Shown in pieces: positions 55,029 through 62,983 of a stretch of DNA of 64,000 nucleotides. The DNA is from Paracoccus onchidii (lineage in GTDB: Bacteria; Pseudomonadota; Alphaproteobacteria; Rhodobacterales; Rhodobacteraceae). The notes beneath the pieces are model-generated. The model was not told the DNA's origin. It saw only the letters and a program-made list of their open reading frames with translations, and made no database searches. Made by a program: the position numbers and the translations under genes. The number at the start of each line of letters is the position of its first letter. The stretch's first letter is position 1. The stretch covers positions 1-64,000 of the forward strand of contig NZ_JAQBIE010000012.1 in the NCBI RefSeq assembly GCF_028294535.1. The letters are read 5' to 3'.

Positions 55029-55784
55029 GTGGCGACCGAAGCGCATGGTGAAGCAACCGGCCTGACCTTCCACCCGATGGATCAGTTCATCGTCAAGCCG
55101 CTGTTCGGCGATGGCCCCGTTCATTGGTATACCCCGACGAATGTCACGCTGTGGATGGCGGTGGTCGCGCTTGGAATCATCGCGCTGCTGGTTCTGGGAA
55201 CGCGCGGCCGGGCGATCGTGCCGAGCCGTTCGCAATCGATCGCGGAACTGGCATATGGCATGGTTCACAAGATGATCGAGGATATTGCAGGCAAGGAAGG
55301 TCTGAAATATTTCCCCTATATCATGACGCTGTTCATGTTCATCGTCTTTTCGAACTTTGCAGGTCTGCTGCCCAAGGCGTTCACCGTCACTTCGCATATC
55401 GCGGTGACCGGCGTTCTGGCTTTCGCGGTGTTTTTCACCGTGACCGCCATCGGCTTCATCAAGAACGGCGCGCATTTCCTTGACCTGTTCTGGGTTCGCT
55501 CGGCCCCGCTGGCGATCCGCCCGGTTCTGGCCGTGATCGAGGTGATCTCTTATTTCGTGCGCCCGGTCAGCCATTCCATTCGTCTTGCAGGCAACATGAT
55601 TGCCGGCCATGCGGTTATCAAGGTTTTCGCAGGTTTTGCCGGGATTGCCGCTGTTGCCCCGGTTTCGATCATCGCGGTGGTCGGCATGTATGCCTTTGAA
55701 ATTCTTGTGGCCTTCATCCAGGCATATGTCTTTACGATCCTGACCTGTGTCTACCTGAAGGACGCGCTGCACCCGTCGCACTAA
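55029..55784 (+). CDS. atpB: ATP synthase F0 subunit a
   Basis: A 251-residue membrane subunit forming the proton half-channels. The essential arginine is in [30 protein letters not shown] forms the final helix. I take the GTG at 55029, preceded by AGAGGGA; a TTG at 55023 is the only earlier option. It overlaps nothing downstream and is followed by 91 bp before atpE. Confidence 0.95.
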   Translation: MATEAHGEATGLTFHPMDQFIVKPLFGDGPVHWYTPTNVTLWMAVVALGIIALLVLGTRGRAIVPSRSQSIAELAYGMVHKMIEDIAGKEGLKYFPYIMTLFMFIVFSNFAGLLPKAFTVTSHIAVTGVLAFAVFFTVTAIGFIKNGAHFLDLFWVRSAPLAIRPVLAVIEVISYFVRPVSHSIRLAGNMIAGHAVIKVFAGFAGIAAVAPVSIIAVVGMYAFEILVAFIQAYVFTILTCVYLKDALHPSH

Positions 55785-55875
55785 GCGGGGCAGGCCAGAC
55801 TTTCCCTGGTCATGCCTTCGGGCCTGACCTGAGATTAACCCGAATTCACAACTTCCAACCGCAAGGAGTATCATC

Positions 55876-56112
55876 ATGGAAGGCAATATCGGAGAACTGG
55901 GCCAGTACATCGGCGTCGGCCTTACCGCCATCGGCATGGGCGGGGCTGCTATCGGTGTGGGCAACGTTGCCGGCAACTTCCTGTCGGGCGCCCTGCGCAA
56001 CCCTTCGGCCGCTGCTGGCCAGACCGCTACGCTGTTCATCGGCATGGCCTTCGCGGAAGCTCTGGGGATCTTTTCGTTCCTGGTCGCGCTTCTGCTGATG
56101 TTCGCGGTCTGA
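55876..56112 (+). CDS. atpE: ATP synthase F0 subunit c
   Basis: A 78-residue proteolipid with two helices. The proton-binding glutamate is in [19 protein letters not shown]; this glutamate-type c ring is usual for alphaproteobacteria. The polar loop is RNPSA. A strong AAGGAG lies 7 bp upstream of the ATG, fitting the high copy number of subunit c. Confidence 0.97.
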   Translation: MEGNIGELGQYIGVGLTAIGMGGAAIGVGNVAGNFLSGALRNPSAAAGQTATLFIGMAFAEALGIFSFLVALLLMFAV

Positions 56113-56186
56113 TCCTTCGCCATCCTTGCGGCGGGGTGGGGGAAATCCCTCGCCCCTTCGTGACCTGATAGGCCAAGGGGTAGGAA

Positions 56187-56816
56187 ATGTTCAGCCTGTT
56201 GCAAGAGGCCGCCACGCACGCGGCCGAACACACCGAAGACGCCGCCGCGGCTGTGGCGCAGCACGGCGATGCCGCTGCGCATGGGGCCGAGGCCGCTGGC
56301 CACGCGGCCGAAGCCTCGACGGGTCTTCCGCAGCTCGATCTCAGCAGTTTCCCGAACCAGATCTTCTGGCTCGTGGTGACAATCCTGGTGCTTTACTGGG
56401 TGCTGTCCAAGATTGCGTTGCCCCGGATCGCCGCCGTCATCTCGGACCGGCAGGGGGCCATTACCGGCGACCTGATGGCTGCCGAGGAATTCAAACAGAA
56501 GGCCAAGGAAGCCGAAGCTGCCTATGACAAGGCGCTGGCAGATGCGCGGTCCGAAGCTCAGAAGATCGTCGCCGCCAACCGCGCCGACATCCAGAAAGAG
56601 CTGGACGAAGCGATTGCCAAGGCAGATGCCGAAATCGCTGCCCGCACTGCGGAATCCGAAAAGCGGCTGGCCGAAATCCGTGAATCCGCAGCCGCGGATG
56701 CGACAACCGTTGCGCGGGATGTGACCGCGGAACTGGTGCGCAGCTTTGGCGGTGATGTGGATCAGGGTGCGGTCGACAAGGTCGTCGACCAACGCATGAA
56801 AGGGGCCGTGCAATGA
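56187..56816 (+). CDS. atpG: ATP synthase F0 subunit b'
   Basis: A 209-residue peripheral-stalk subunit. An Ala/His-rich N-terminus (1-50) precedes one transmembrane helix (about 58-78), then a long coiled coil rich in Lys, Glu and Ala. As in phototrophic and other alphaproteobacteria, there are two diverged b subunits; this first one is the b' type. The stop overlaps the next gene (ATGA). Confidence 0.9.
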   Translation: MFSLLQEAATHAAEHTEDAAAAVAQHGDAAAHGAEAAGHAAEASTGLPQLDLSSFPNQIFWLVVTILVLYWVLSKIALPRIAAVISDRQGAITGDLMAAEEFKQKAKEAEAAYDKALADARSEAQKIVAANRADIQKELDEAIAKADAEIAARTAESEKRLAEIRESAAADATTVARDVTAELVRSFGGDVDQGAVDKVVDQRMKGAVQ

Positions 56817-57373
56817 AACGTTTTGCAACGATCGCCGCTGCAATGCTGATGGCCGGTCCGGCTGCGGCCGCGTCGGGCCCGTTCTTTTCGCTGCGCAACA
56901 CCGATTTCATCGTATTGATCTCGTTCCTCGTGTTCGTGGGCGTGCTGATCTATTTCAAGGTTCCTGGCCTGATCGGTTCGCTTCTGGACAAGCGGGCCCA
57001 GGGAATCCGCGGTGATCTTGATGAAGCTCGGCGCCTGCGCGAAGAAGCGCAGGAAATCTATGCCAGCTATGAGCGCCGCCAGCGCGAAGTCAAAGGTCAG
57101 GCTGAGCAGATCGTGGCGAATGCCAAGCGCGAAGCCGAGGCACAGGCGGAAAAGGCACAGGCCGATCTGAAAACCTCGATCGAGCGCCGGCTGCAAGCAG
57201 CATCCGACCAGATCGCCAGTGCCGAAAACGATGCGGTTCGCGCGGTTCGCGACCGTGCCGTGCAGACCGCGGTTTCCGCAGCGTCGGAATTGCTGTCGCA
57301 GCAAGTCAAGGCGGGCACCCGCTCGGCCGGTATTGACGATGCCATCGAAGATGTGGCGCGTCGCCTGAACTGA
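56813..57373 (+). CDS. atpF: ATP synthase F0 subunit b
   Basis: A 186-residue peripheral-stalk subunit. A cleavable-looking N-terminus (MKRFATIAAAMLMAGPAAA) is followed by a transmembrane helix (about 31-52) and a long charged coiled coil (RREVKGQAEQIVANAKREAE, here split across residues 82-104). It ends the F0 operon. The F1 genes are not in the window, as is normal in this group. A strong terminator follows. Confidence 0.92.
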   Translation: MKRFATIAAAMLMAGPAAAASGPFFSLRNTDFIVLISFLVFVGVLIYFKVPGLIGSLLDKRAQGIRGDLDEARRLREEAQEIYASYERRQREVKGQAEQIVANAKREAEAQAEKAQADLKTSIERRLQAASDQIASAENDAVRAVRDRAVQTAVSAASELLSQQVKAGTRSAGIDDAIEDVARRLN

Positions 57374-57422
57374 GTTCCTGTGCCATCTGCGGCACGAGCT
57401 GAAGTTTCGAGGGACAGGGTTA

Positions 57423-57450
57423 CCCCCGGCCAAAAGGCCGGGGGTTCTTT
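57423..57450 (+). terminator. Terminator of the atp F0 operon
   Basis: A perfect 9-bp stem CCCCCGGCC / GGCCGGGGG with an AAAA loop and a TTCTTT tail. It lies 50 bp after atpF. Confidence 0.9.
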
Positions 57451-57640
57451 CATTCAGCAAACTCGTCTGCTCTGCCAAACGAAAGAAGACGCGACGAAAC
57501 CCGGATGCCTGTCTGGTCACCGGCCTTCTGGCAGTCGGACCGATGCGCGCATCCCTTCGTGATCTTCTGGGGGCGATCACGAAACATTCCTGTCACGCAT
57601 GTGATAGATGTGTGGATTGGCCTACTATTACCAGTAAAAA

Positions 57641-57658
57641 TTTGACCATTTGGTCAAA
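57641..57658. promoter_or_regulatory. Perfect 18-bp palindrome, candidate orphan operator
   Basis: TTTGACCATTTGGTCAAA is perfectly symmetrical around a central TT/AA-type pair and is flanked by A-runs on both sides. It looks like a TetR- or GntR-type site, or a small bidirectional terminator. No promoter-distal gene fits it. Confidence 0.5.
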
Positions 57659-57706
57659 AAACGCTGCGTAACTTTGATACAACTTTAGGTTGTTGCCAGA
57701 TTGCAG

Positions 57707-57736
57707 CAAAATTGGGGGCCGATCAAGACCGGCCCC
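57707..57736 (-). terminator. Terminator after the OmpA-like gene
   Basis: On the minus strand the stem GGGGCCG / CGGCCCC is followed by C-AATTTTG. It lies about 30 bp past the OmpA-like stop. Confidence 0.75.
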
Positions 57737-57765
57737 GCATTCAGGCGAATATCCGCGTGCGGCGC

Positions 57766-58431
57766 TTAGCCGTTTGGCCGGATCAGGATTTCGACACGGC
57801 GGTTCTGAGCACGGCCTTGTTCCGATGCGTTCGAGGCAACCGGTTGATCCTCGCCACGTCCAACTGCGACGATCCGGCCGGCCGAGACACCGCCAGCGGT
57901 CAGGATACCGGCTACGGATTGCGCGCGCCGTTGCGAAAGATCCTGATTATAAGCGGCACTGCCGGTATTGTCGGTGTGTCCGACCACTTCGACGCGGCTG
58001 TTGGGATATTCGTTCAGGTTGCGCGCAACCGCGTAAAGATCGTTCTGGGCAATGCCCGATACCGCTGCCGAGTCGGTCGCGAACAGGATGCCTTCGGGCA
58101 GCACAACCTGCAGGTAGGATCCGTGGTTCACGATCTGGACATTCGGGTTCTGAACAGCCTGCTCTAGCGCAGCGGCCTGACGATCGAGGATATTGCCCGC
58201 AACAGCCCCGGCAGCAGCGCCGAGAATCGCACCCTTGACGGCGTCCTTGCCCTGATCGTTCTTGTCGTCATCGCGGGTGCCGCCAAGAACGGCACCGATC
58301 GCCGCGCCAGCCAATGCACCTTGTTGGGTTCTGTTCATATTGCCAAAGGCCGTCGTGCCGTTGGGGTCCGTACAAGCGCCCAGGGCCGTCAATGCGGTCG
58401 CGCCAAGAATCGCGGTGAATTTCAGGTTCAT
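57766..58431 (-). CDS. OmpA-family outer-membrane lipoprotein
   Basis: A 221-residue lipoprotein. The signal peptide ends with the lipobox LGAC (Cys20). Two glycine-zipper stretches follow (GALAGAAIGAVLGG and GAILGAAAGAVAGNIL). The C-terminal OmpA-like peptidoglycan-binding domain has VEVVGHTDNTGSAAYNQDLSQRR, split as VEVVGHTDNTG and LSQRRAQSVAGIL. This matches the YiaD/Pal-like group that ties the outer membrane to the wall. It is monocistronic, divergent from nth. Confidence 0.9.
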   Translation of the reverse strand: MNLKFTAILGATALTALGACTDPNGTTAFGNMNRTQQGALAGAAIGAVLGGTRDDDKNDQGKDAVKGAILGAAAGAVAGNILDRQAAALEQAVQNPNVQIVNHGSYLQVVLPEGILFATDSAAVSGIAQNDLYAVARNLNEYPNSRVEVVGHTDNTGSAAYNQDLSQRRAQSVAGILTAGGVSAGRIVAVGRGEDQPVASNASEQGRAQNRRVEILIRPNG

Positions 58432-58635
58432 ATCGTAAAGATTCCTGTCTCGTGGAACTGTTGAACGTATTGCTGGCCCTGCATGGCGGGGCCGTCATCG
58501 CTATTTGCCGGGTCAAACTGGCGCAGTTGACCTGAAAATGGAAGCCTTCAAGCGCCCGGCACGATGACGATTTCGCGTGCGCACGTGCCGTGCCACGGGC
58601 TTGCATTGGCAGGCAGGGCGGTTCAATAGACATGC

Positions 58636-59298
58636 ATGGCTCAATCCCGTCGTTTGCCCCCCGCATTGCCCTTTGCCGATCAGGTCGCCATTTTCGAGCG
58701 GTTGCAAGCGCATGATCCCAGCCCAGAGACCGAGCTGAATTATTCCAATCCCTACACGCTGGTTGTCGCCGTGGCCCTGTCGGCGCAGGCAACGGATATC
58801 GGGGTGAACAAGGCGACCGCAGAGCTTTTCAAGATCGCGGACACCCCCCAGAAGATGCTGGATCTTGGGCTGGAGGGGCTGACCGATCATATCAAGACAA
58901 TCGGTCTGTTTCGCCAGAAGGCCAGGAACGTCATCGCCCTGTCCAGAATTCTGGTCGAGGATTATGACGGTCAGGTGCCCGACAGCCGGGCGGCCCTGAC
59001 CGGATTGCCCGGTGTTGGCCGCAAGACTGCGAATGTGGTTCTGAACTGCGCGTTCGGTCACAGTGCGCAGGCCGTGGATACGCATATATTCCGGGTCGGA
59101 AACCGGACGCGGATCGCACCGGGGCGCGATGTGGACGAGGTCGAGCGGAATATCGAGGACCATGTTCCTGTCCGCTTTCAGCAACATGCGCATCACTGGC
59201 TGATCCTGCACGGCCGCTATATCTGTCAGGCGCGTCGCCCGCGCTGTGCGGTCTGTATCATCAATGATCTTTGCCCCTATGAGGAGAAAACCGCATGA
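58636..59298 (+). CDS. nth: Endonuclease III
   Basis: A 220-residue DNA glycosylase/AP lyase that removes oxidised pyrimidines. The helix-hairpin-helix with the catalytic lysine is LPGVGRKTANVVL. The aspartate is in AVDTHIFRV. The C-terminal [4Fe-4S] site C-x6-C-x2-C-x5-C is complete (CQARRPRCAVCIINDLC). The stop overlaps the next ATG (ATGA). Confidence 0.96.
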   Translation: MAQSRRLPPALPFADQVAIFERLQAHDPSPETELNYSNPYTLVVAVALSAQATDIGVNKATAELFKIADTPQKMLDLGLEGLTDHIKTIGLFRQKARNVIALSRILVEDYDGQVPDSRAALTGLPGVGRKTANVVLNCAFGHSAQAVDTHIFRVGNRTRIAPGRDVDEVERNIEDHVPVRFQQHAHHWLILHGRYICQARRPRCAVCIINDLCPYEEKTA

Positions 59299-60314
59299 CC
59301 ACCCCTTATGTCATCGGAATTGGAAATGCTGTCATGGATGTCATTTCGCCGACGGATGATGCCCAATTGCAGACATTGGGTGTTCAAAAGGGGATCATGC
59401 AGCTGATTGAACGCGAGCGTTCCGAATATCTTATGGCCGCGCAGGCAGACGATCATGGCGCCCGGCGCGCCGATGCGCGCCTTGTGCCGGGGGGATCGGT
59501 TGCCAATACGCTTGCGGGCATCGGGGCGCTGGGACTGAAGACCGCATTTATCGGCCGCGTCGCGGATGACCCTCTTGGGTTGAGCTATGCCGAACAGACC
59601 GAGGCGGCGGGAACGGTGTTCGTCAATCCGCCTGTGGCGGGGGGCGAGTTGCCGACATCGCGCAGCATTATCTTCGTGACGCCGGATGGCGAACGTTCGA
59701 TGAATACCTATCTGGGCATATCGGCTGAATTGGGCACCGATGACGTGAACCCTTCGGTGTTCCAGGGCGCTGGCTGGCTGTTTCTTGAGGGGTATCTGTT
59801 CGACAAGCCCAAGGGTAAGGACGCGTTTCTGAAGGCCGCGAAATCCTGTCACGAGGCGGGGGGGCAGGCCGGCATCGCGCTGAGTGACCCGTTTTGCGTC
59901 GACCGCCACCGAGAGGATTTTCGCAGGCTTGTGGCCGGGCCGATGGATTTCGTGATCGGCAATGCCCATGAATGGACATCACTTTACCAGACTGAGGATC
60001 TCGAGGCGGCCTTGGCGCAGGCGACGGCGGATTGCGCGACGGTCATTTGCACGCGCTCGGGCGAGGACGCCGTTCTGATCCGCGATGGCGAAAGGGTCAC
60101 CGCGCCGGTGCAGAAAATCGTTCCGATCGATGCGACGGGGGCGGGTGACCAGTTCGCTGCCGGGCTGATCTATGGCCTGGCCACGGGTGCACCGCTGGAG
60201 GTCGCCGGGCGCATGGGCTGTATAGCCGCGGCCGAAGTGATCAGCCATGTGGGGCCGCGACCCGAGCGTGACCTGCGCGCGGATTTTCGCTTGGAAGGTT
60301 TGTTAAACCATTGA
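59295..60314 (+). CDS. PfkB-family kinase, adenosine kinase-like
   Basis: A 339-residue ribokinase-fold enzyme. The N-terminal YVIGIGNAVMDVIS, the GGSVANTLAGIGALG substrate loop, and the C-terminal DATGAGDQFAAGLIYGLATG with the catalytic aspartate are all intact. The spacing and the GNAHEWTSL segment resemble bacterial adenosine kinases more than ribokinases or fructokinases, but the substrate is inferred. It is coupled to nth. Confidence 0.88.
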   Translation: MTTPYVIGIGNAVMDVISPTDDAQLQTLGVQKGIMQLIERERSEYLMAAQADDHGARRADARLVPGGSVANTLAGIGALGLKTAFIGRVADDPLGLSYAEQTEAAGTVFVNPPVAGGELPTSRSIIFVTPDGERSMNTYLGISAELGTDDVNPSVFQGAGWLFLEGYLFDKPKGKDAFLKAAKSCHEAGGQAGIALSDPFCVDRHREDFRRLVAGPMDFVIGNAHEWTSLYQTEDLEAALAQATADCATVICTRSGEDAVLIRDGERVTAPVQKIVPIDATGAGDQFAAGLIYGLATGAPLEVAGRMGCIAAAEVISHVGPRPERDLRADFRLEGLLNH

Positions 60315-60350
60315 CCCAAAGTGACGATTGTCGCAGGTAAACCAAGAAGT

Positions 60351-60416
60351 CACGCAGCAGGAATTTGCCTGCCGAAATTTTCGTTCGAATTGCAACTTTT
60401 CTTTATTTGCTGCGTG
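60351..60416. repeat. Long-range inverted repeat upstream of the Hint-domain gene
   Basis: CACGCAGCA (60351-60359) and TGCTGCGTG (60408-60416) are perfect inverted copies 48 bp apart, in AT-rich DNA before the Hint gene. The stem core GTCACGCAGC also forms the choX-choW hairpin. Confidence 0.45.
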
Positions 60417-60482
60417 CGTTTTGAATAAGGTAGATTTTCCGCCTGCTGATGCCGTGCCGGAACCGATTTTGAGGATGTAACG

Positions 60483-61607
60483 ATGCCGACGACATGGAAC
60501 GCGATTTATCTGGGAAACTCGGGTAGTTTCAACATCGATCCGATCGAAGGAAACTCACAAAGCGAAAATGCCGATCAGCTGGTAGGAGCGTCGGCAGGAT
60601 CGGCAGCCTCACCATTGTTTGAGCGGATCGTCGAGGTCACGGCGCTGGATCGGGCGGGTCAGGCGGGGTCATTGGATACCGATGGCGGGGCCGGTGGGGT
60701 GGATCAGGTCAGTTATACGTTGCCGGGTGAGACCAGCGCGATGGTTGCCACCTTCGAAGGGATTGCCGTGTATGATGCGACGGTGACGTTCCTTGATGGC
60801 ACGACCGCCCAAGTGAGCGCAGTGTTGTTTCAGGATGAGGCACGCAACTTCTTCCTTGCTCCTGAAATCACCGCGAACGCAGATTCAGCGATCTATCAAC
60901 AGGGGCCGATTGAATCGATCGAGCTGACGGCGTTAACGATTGATACGGCGAACCTGACCGCTGATCGTCAGGCCGCCGATTTCGTGACCTGTTTCGTGGC
61001 CGGCACCCTGATCGAAACCCCTGACGGGTTGCGCCCGGTCGAGGATCTGCGCGCCGGCGATATGGTGCTGACTGCAGACCACGGGGCTCGGCCGCTTGTC
61101 TGGACCGGATCGCGCAAGCTGGACAGCGCCGCGCAACCGAATTTGCGCCCGGTGCGCATCAGCGCGCGTGCATTGGGTGAAAACAGCCCGAATGCCGATC
61201 TTCTGCTGTCCCAGCAGCACCGCATTCTGGTGCGTTCCGCCGCGGCGGCGCGCATGTTCGATGCCTCCGAGGTTCTGGTCGCGGCCAAGCATCTGACCGG
61301 GCTTCCGGGGATCGAGATCGTCGAGGATGCCGGGCAGGTTACCTATGTCCACCTGCTGTTTGACCAGCATGAAATCGTTACCGCGAACGGCGCTGCGACC
61401 GAGTCGCTGTTCACCGGCCCCGAGGCGCTGAAAGGGGTCAGCGAGGCTGCACGCGAAGAGATTTTGGCGCTGTTCCCGCAGCTTGCCGAGATCGGTTCGC
61501 AGGTCGAGATCCTGAACCCGGCGCGACCTTTGGTATCGGGCCGGCGCGGTCGCAAACTTGCGGCGCGGCATCTGGCGAATGCAAAGCCGATGGTTCAGCT
61601 TCACTGA
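60483..61607 (+). CDS. Hint-domain protein of unknown function
   Basis: A 374-residue protein. A beta-rich N-terminal part (1-165) with acidic, glycine-rich turns precedes a Hint (hedgehog/intein) domain. The domain starts at Cys170 in CFVAGTLIETPDGLRPVEDL, continues with AGDMVLTADHGARPLVWTG, and has the block LLSQQHRILV (about 241-250). About 50 basic residues end the protein (SGRRGRKLAARHL). Such Hint_2 proteins are numerous in Rhodobacteraceae, often beside calcium-binding adhesin-like modules. Self-cleavage at Cys170 is possible but unproven. There is no signal peptide; type I secretion is a possibility. The ATG has GAGGA 8 bp upstream. Confidence 0.82.
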   Translation: MPTTWNAIYLGNSGSFNIDPIEGNSQSENADQLVGASAGSAASPLFERIVEVTALDRAGQAGSLDTDGGAGGVDQVSYTLPGETSAMVATFEGIAVYDATVTFLDGTTAQVSAVLFQDEARNFFLAPEITANADSAIYQQGPIESIELTALTIDTANLTADRQAADFVTCFVAGTLIETPDGLRPVEDLRAGDMVLTADHGARPLVWTGSRKLDSAAQPNLRPVRISARALGENSPNADLLLSQQHRILVRSAAAARMFDASEVLVAAKHLTGLPGIEIVEDAGQVTYVHLLFDQHEIVTANGAATESLFTGPEALKGVSEAAREEILALFPQLAEIGSQVEILNPARPLVSGRRGRKLAARHLANAKPMVQLH

Positions 61608-61720
61608 GCCTGACGGAACTTCACGCTTGCTTGTGGCGATGCGCGGCGGACGTTGTTTCGTTGCGCGTTGTTGTGCGGGCGTGTATGACCGCCCGAAACT
61701 AGGCAGGCAAGGACAAGAAG

Positions 61721-62983
61721 ATGCGCAGGGTTGTTGTCACGGGACTTGGAATGGTCACGCCGTTGGCCTCGGGCGTCGAAGCCACTTGGGAACGTTTGTT
61801 GGCGGGGCAGTCGGGCGCGGGTCCGATCACCCGGTTTGATCCCAAGGATGTGGTGACGAAATATGCCTGCGAGATCCCGTTGGGCGATGGCAGCGATGGC
61901 AGCTTTAATCCCGATGACTGGATGTCGCCCAAGGATCGGCGCAAGGTCGATGACTTTATCCTGTATGGCATGGCCGCAGCCGAACAGGCGGTGCGCGATG
62001 CCGGTTGGAAACCCGAGGATGAAGACGAACGGTTGCGCACGGGCGTGATGATCGGTTCCGGCATCGGCGGTCTGACCAGCATTGCCGAGACAGCCGTCCT
62101 GATCAAGGAACGCGGCCCCAAGCGCGTGTCGCCGTTTTTCATTCCGGGCGCCCTTATCAACCTGATTTCCGGTCAGGTTTCCATTCGCTATGGGTTCAAG
62201 GGGCCGAACCACGCACCGGTGACGGCCTGTTCGACAGGGGCGCATGCCATCGGCGACGCGGCGCGCCTGATCATGCTGGGTGATGCGGATGTCATGCTGG
62301 CAGGGGGCGCGGAATCTCCGATCAGCGAAATCGGCATTGCAGGCTTCAATGCCTGCAAGGCGTTGTCAACCAAGCGCGAAGATGACCCGAGCTCGGCCAG
62401 CCGTCCCTATGACCAGGATCGCGACGGATTCGTGATGGGCGAAGGTGCCGGTGTCGTTGTGCTGGAAGAATATGAACATGCCAAGGCCCGTGGCGCCAGG
62501 ATATATGCCGAGGTTCTGGGCTATGGCCTGTCAGGCGACGCCTATCACATTACCGCACCCTCGGAAGATGGTGACGGCGGCTATCGGGCAATGCAGGCGG
62601 CACTGCGTTCGGCCGGGCTGGATGCGGACAAGATCGATTATATCAACGCGCATGGCACATCGACCATGGCGGATACGATCGAACTGGGCGCGGTTGAACG
62701 TCTGATGGGTGAAGCGGCCAAGAATGCCGTGATGTCGTCAACCAAATCCAGTATCGGGCATTTGTTGGGTGCGGCCGGTGCTGTCGAGGCAATTTTCTGC
62801 GTTCTGGCGATCCGCGACCAGATTTGCCCGCCTACGATCAATCTCGACAACCCGGCGGTCGAACCCAAGCTGGACCTGGCCGCGAACGCGGCGGTTCGGC
62901 GCAAGGTCGATGTGGCCTTGTCCAACAGCTTTGGTTTCGGTGGCACCAATGCAAGTCTGGTGCTTGGGAAGGTCGAGGGATGA
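61721..62983 (+). CDS. fabF: 3-oxoacyl-ACP synthase II
   Basis: A 420-residue condensing enzyme of fatty-acid elongation. The nucleophile is Cys170 in VTACSTGAHAIGD. The two histidines are in NAHGTSTMADTIELG and KSSIGHLLGAAGA. The C-terminal NSFGFGGTNASLV is typical. An acpP gene, usual directly upstream, is not present within this window. The stop overlaps mltG (ATGA). Confidence 0.96.
   Translation: MRRVVVTGLGMVTPLASGVEATWERLLAGQSGAGPITRFDPKDVVTKYACEIPLGDGSDGSFNPDDWMSPKDRRKVDDFILYGMAAAEQAVRDAGWKPEDEDERLRTGVMIGSGIGGLTSIAETAVLIKERGPKRVSPFFIPGALINLISGQVSIRYGFKGPNHAPVTACSTGAHAIGDAARLIMLGDADVMLAGGAESPISEIGIAGFNACKALSTKREDDPSSASRPYDQDRDGFVMGEGAGVVVLEEYEHAKARGARIYAEVLGYGLSGDAYHITAPSEDGDGGYRAMQAALRSAGLDADKIDYINAHGTSTMADTIELGAVERLMGEAAKNAVMSSTKSSIGHLLGAAGAVEAIFCVLAIRDQICPPTINLDNPAVEPKLDLAANAAVRRKVDVALSNSFGFGGTNASLVLGKVEG

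Larger units (their letters stand above)
57451..57765. other. Gene-free convergent gap between atpF and the OmpA-like gene
   Basis: About 315 bp without a supported gene; the only open frame on the plus strand (to 57562) is short and does not look protein-like. From about 57590 onward the DNA becomes notably AT-richer than its surroundings. It contains a perfect 18-bp palindrome at 57641-57658 and the terminator of the OmpA-like gene at 57715-57736. A small untranslated RNA cannot be excluded. Confidence 0.5.

Noticed and set aside
60351..60416. Inverted repeat read as a terminator of the adenosine-kinase-like gene
   Set aside because: The 48-bp loop is too long and no T-run follows the second arm.
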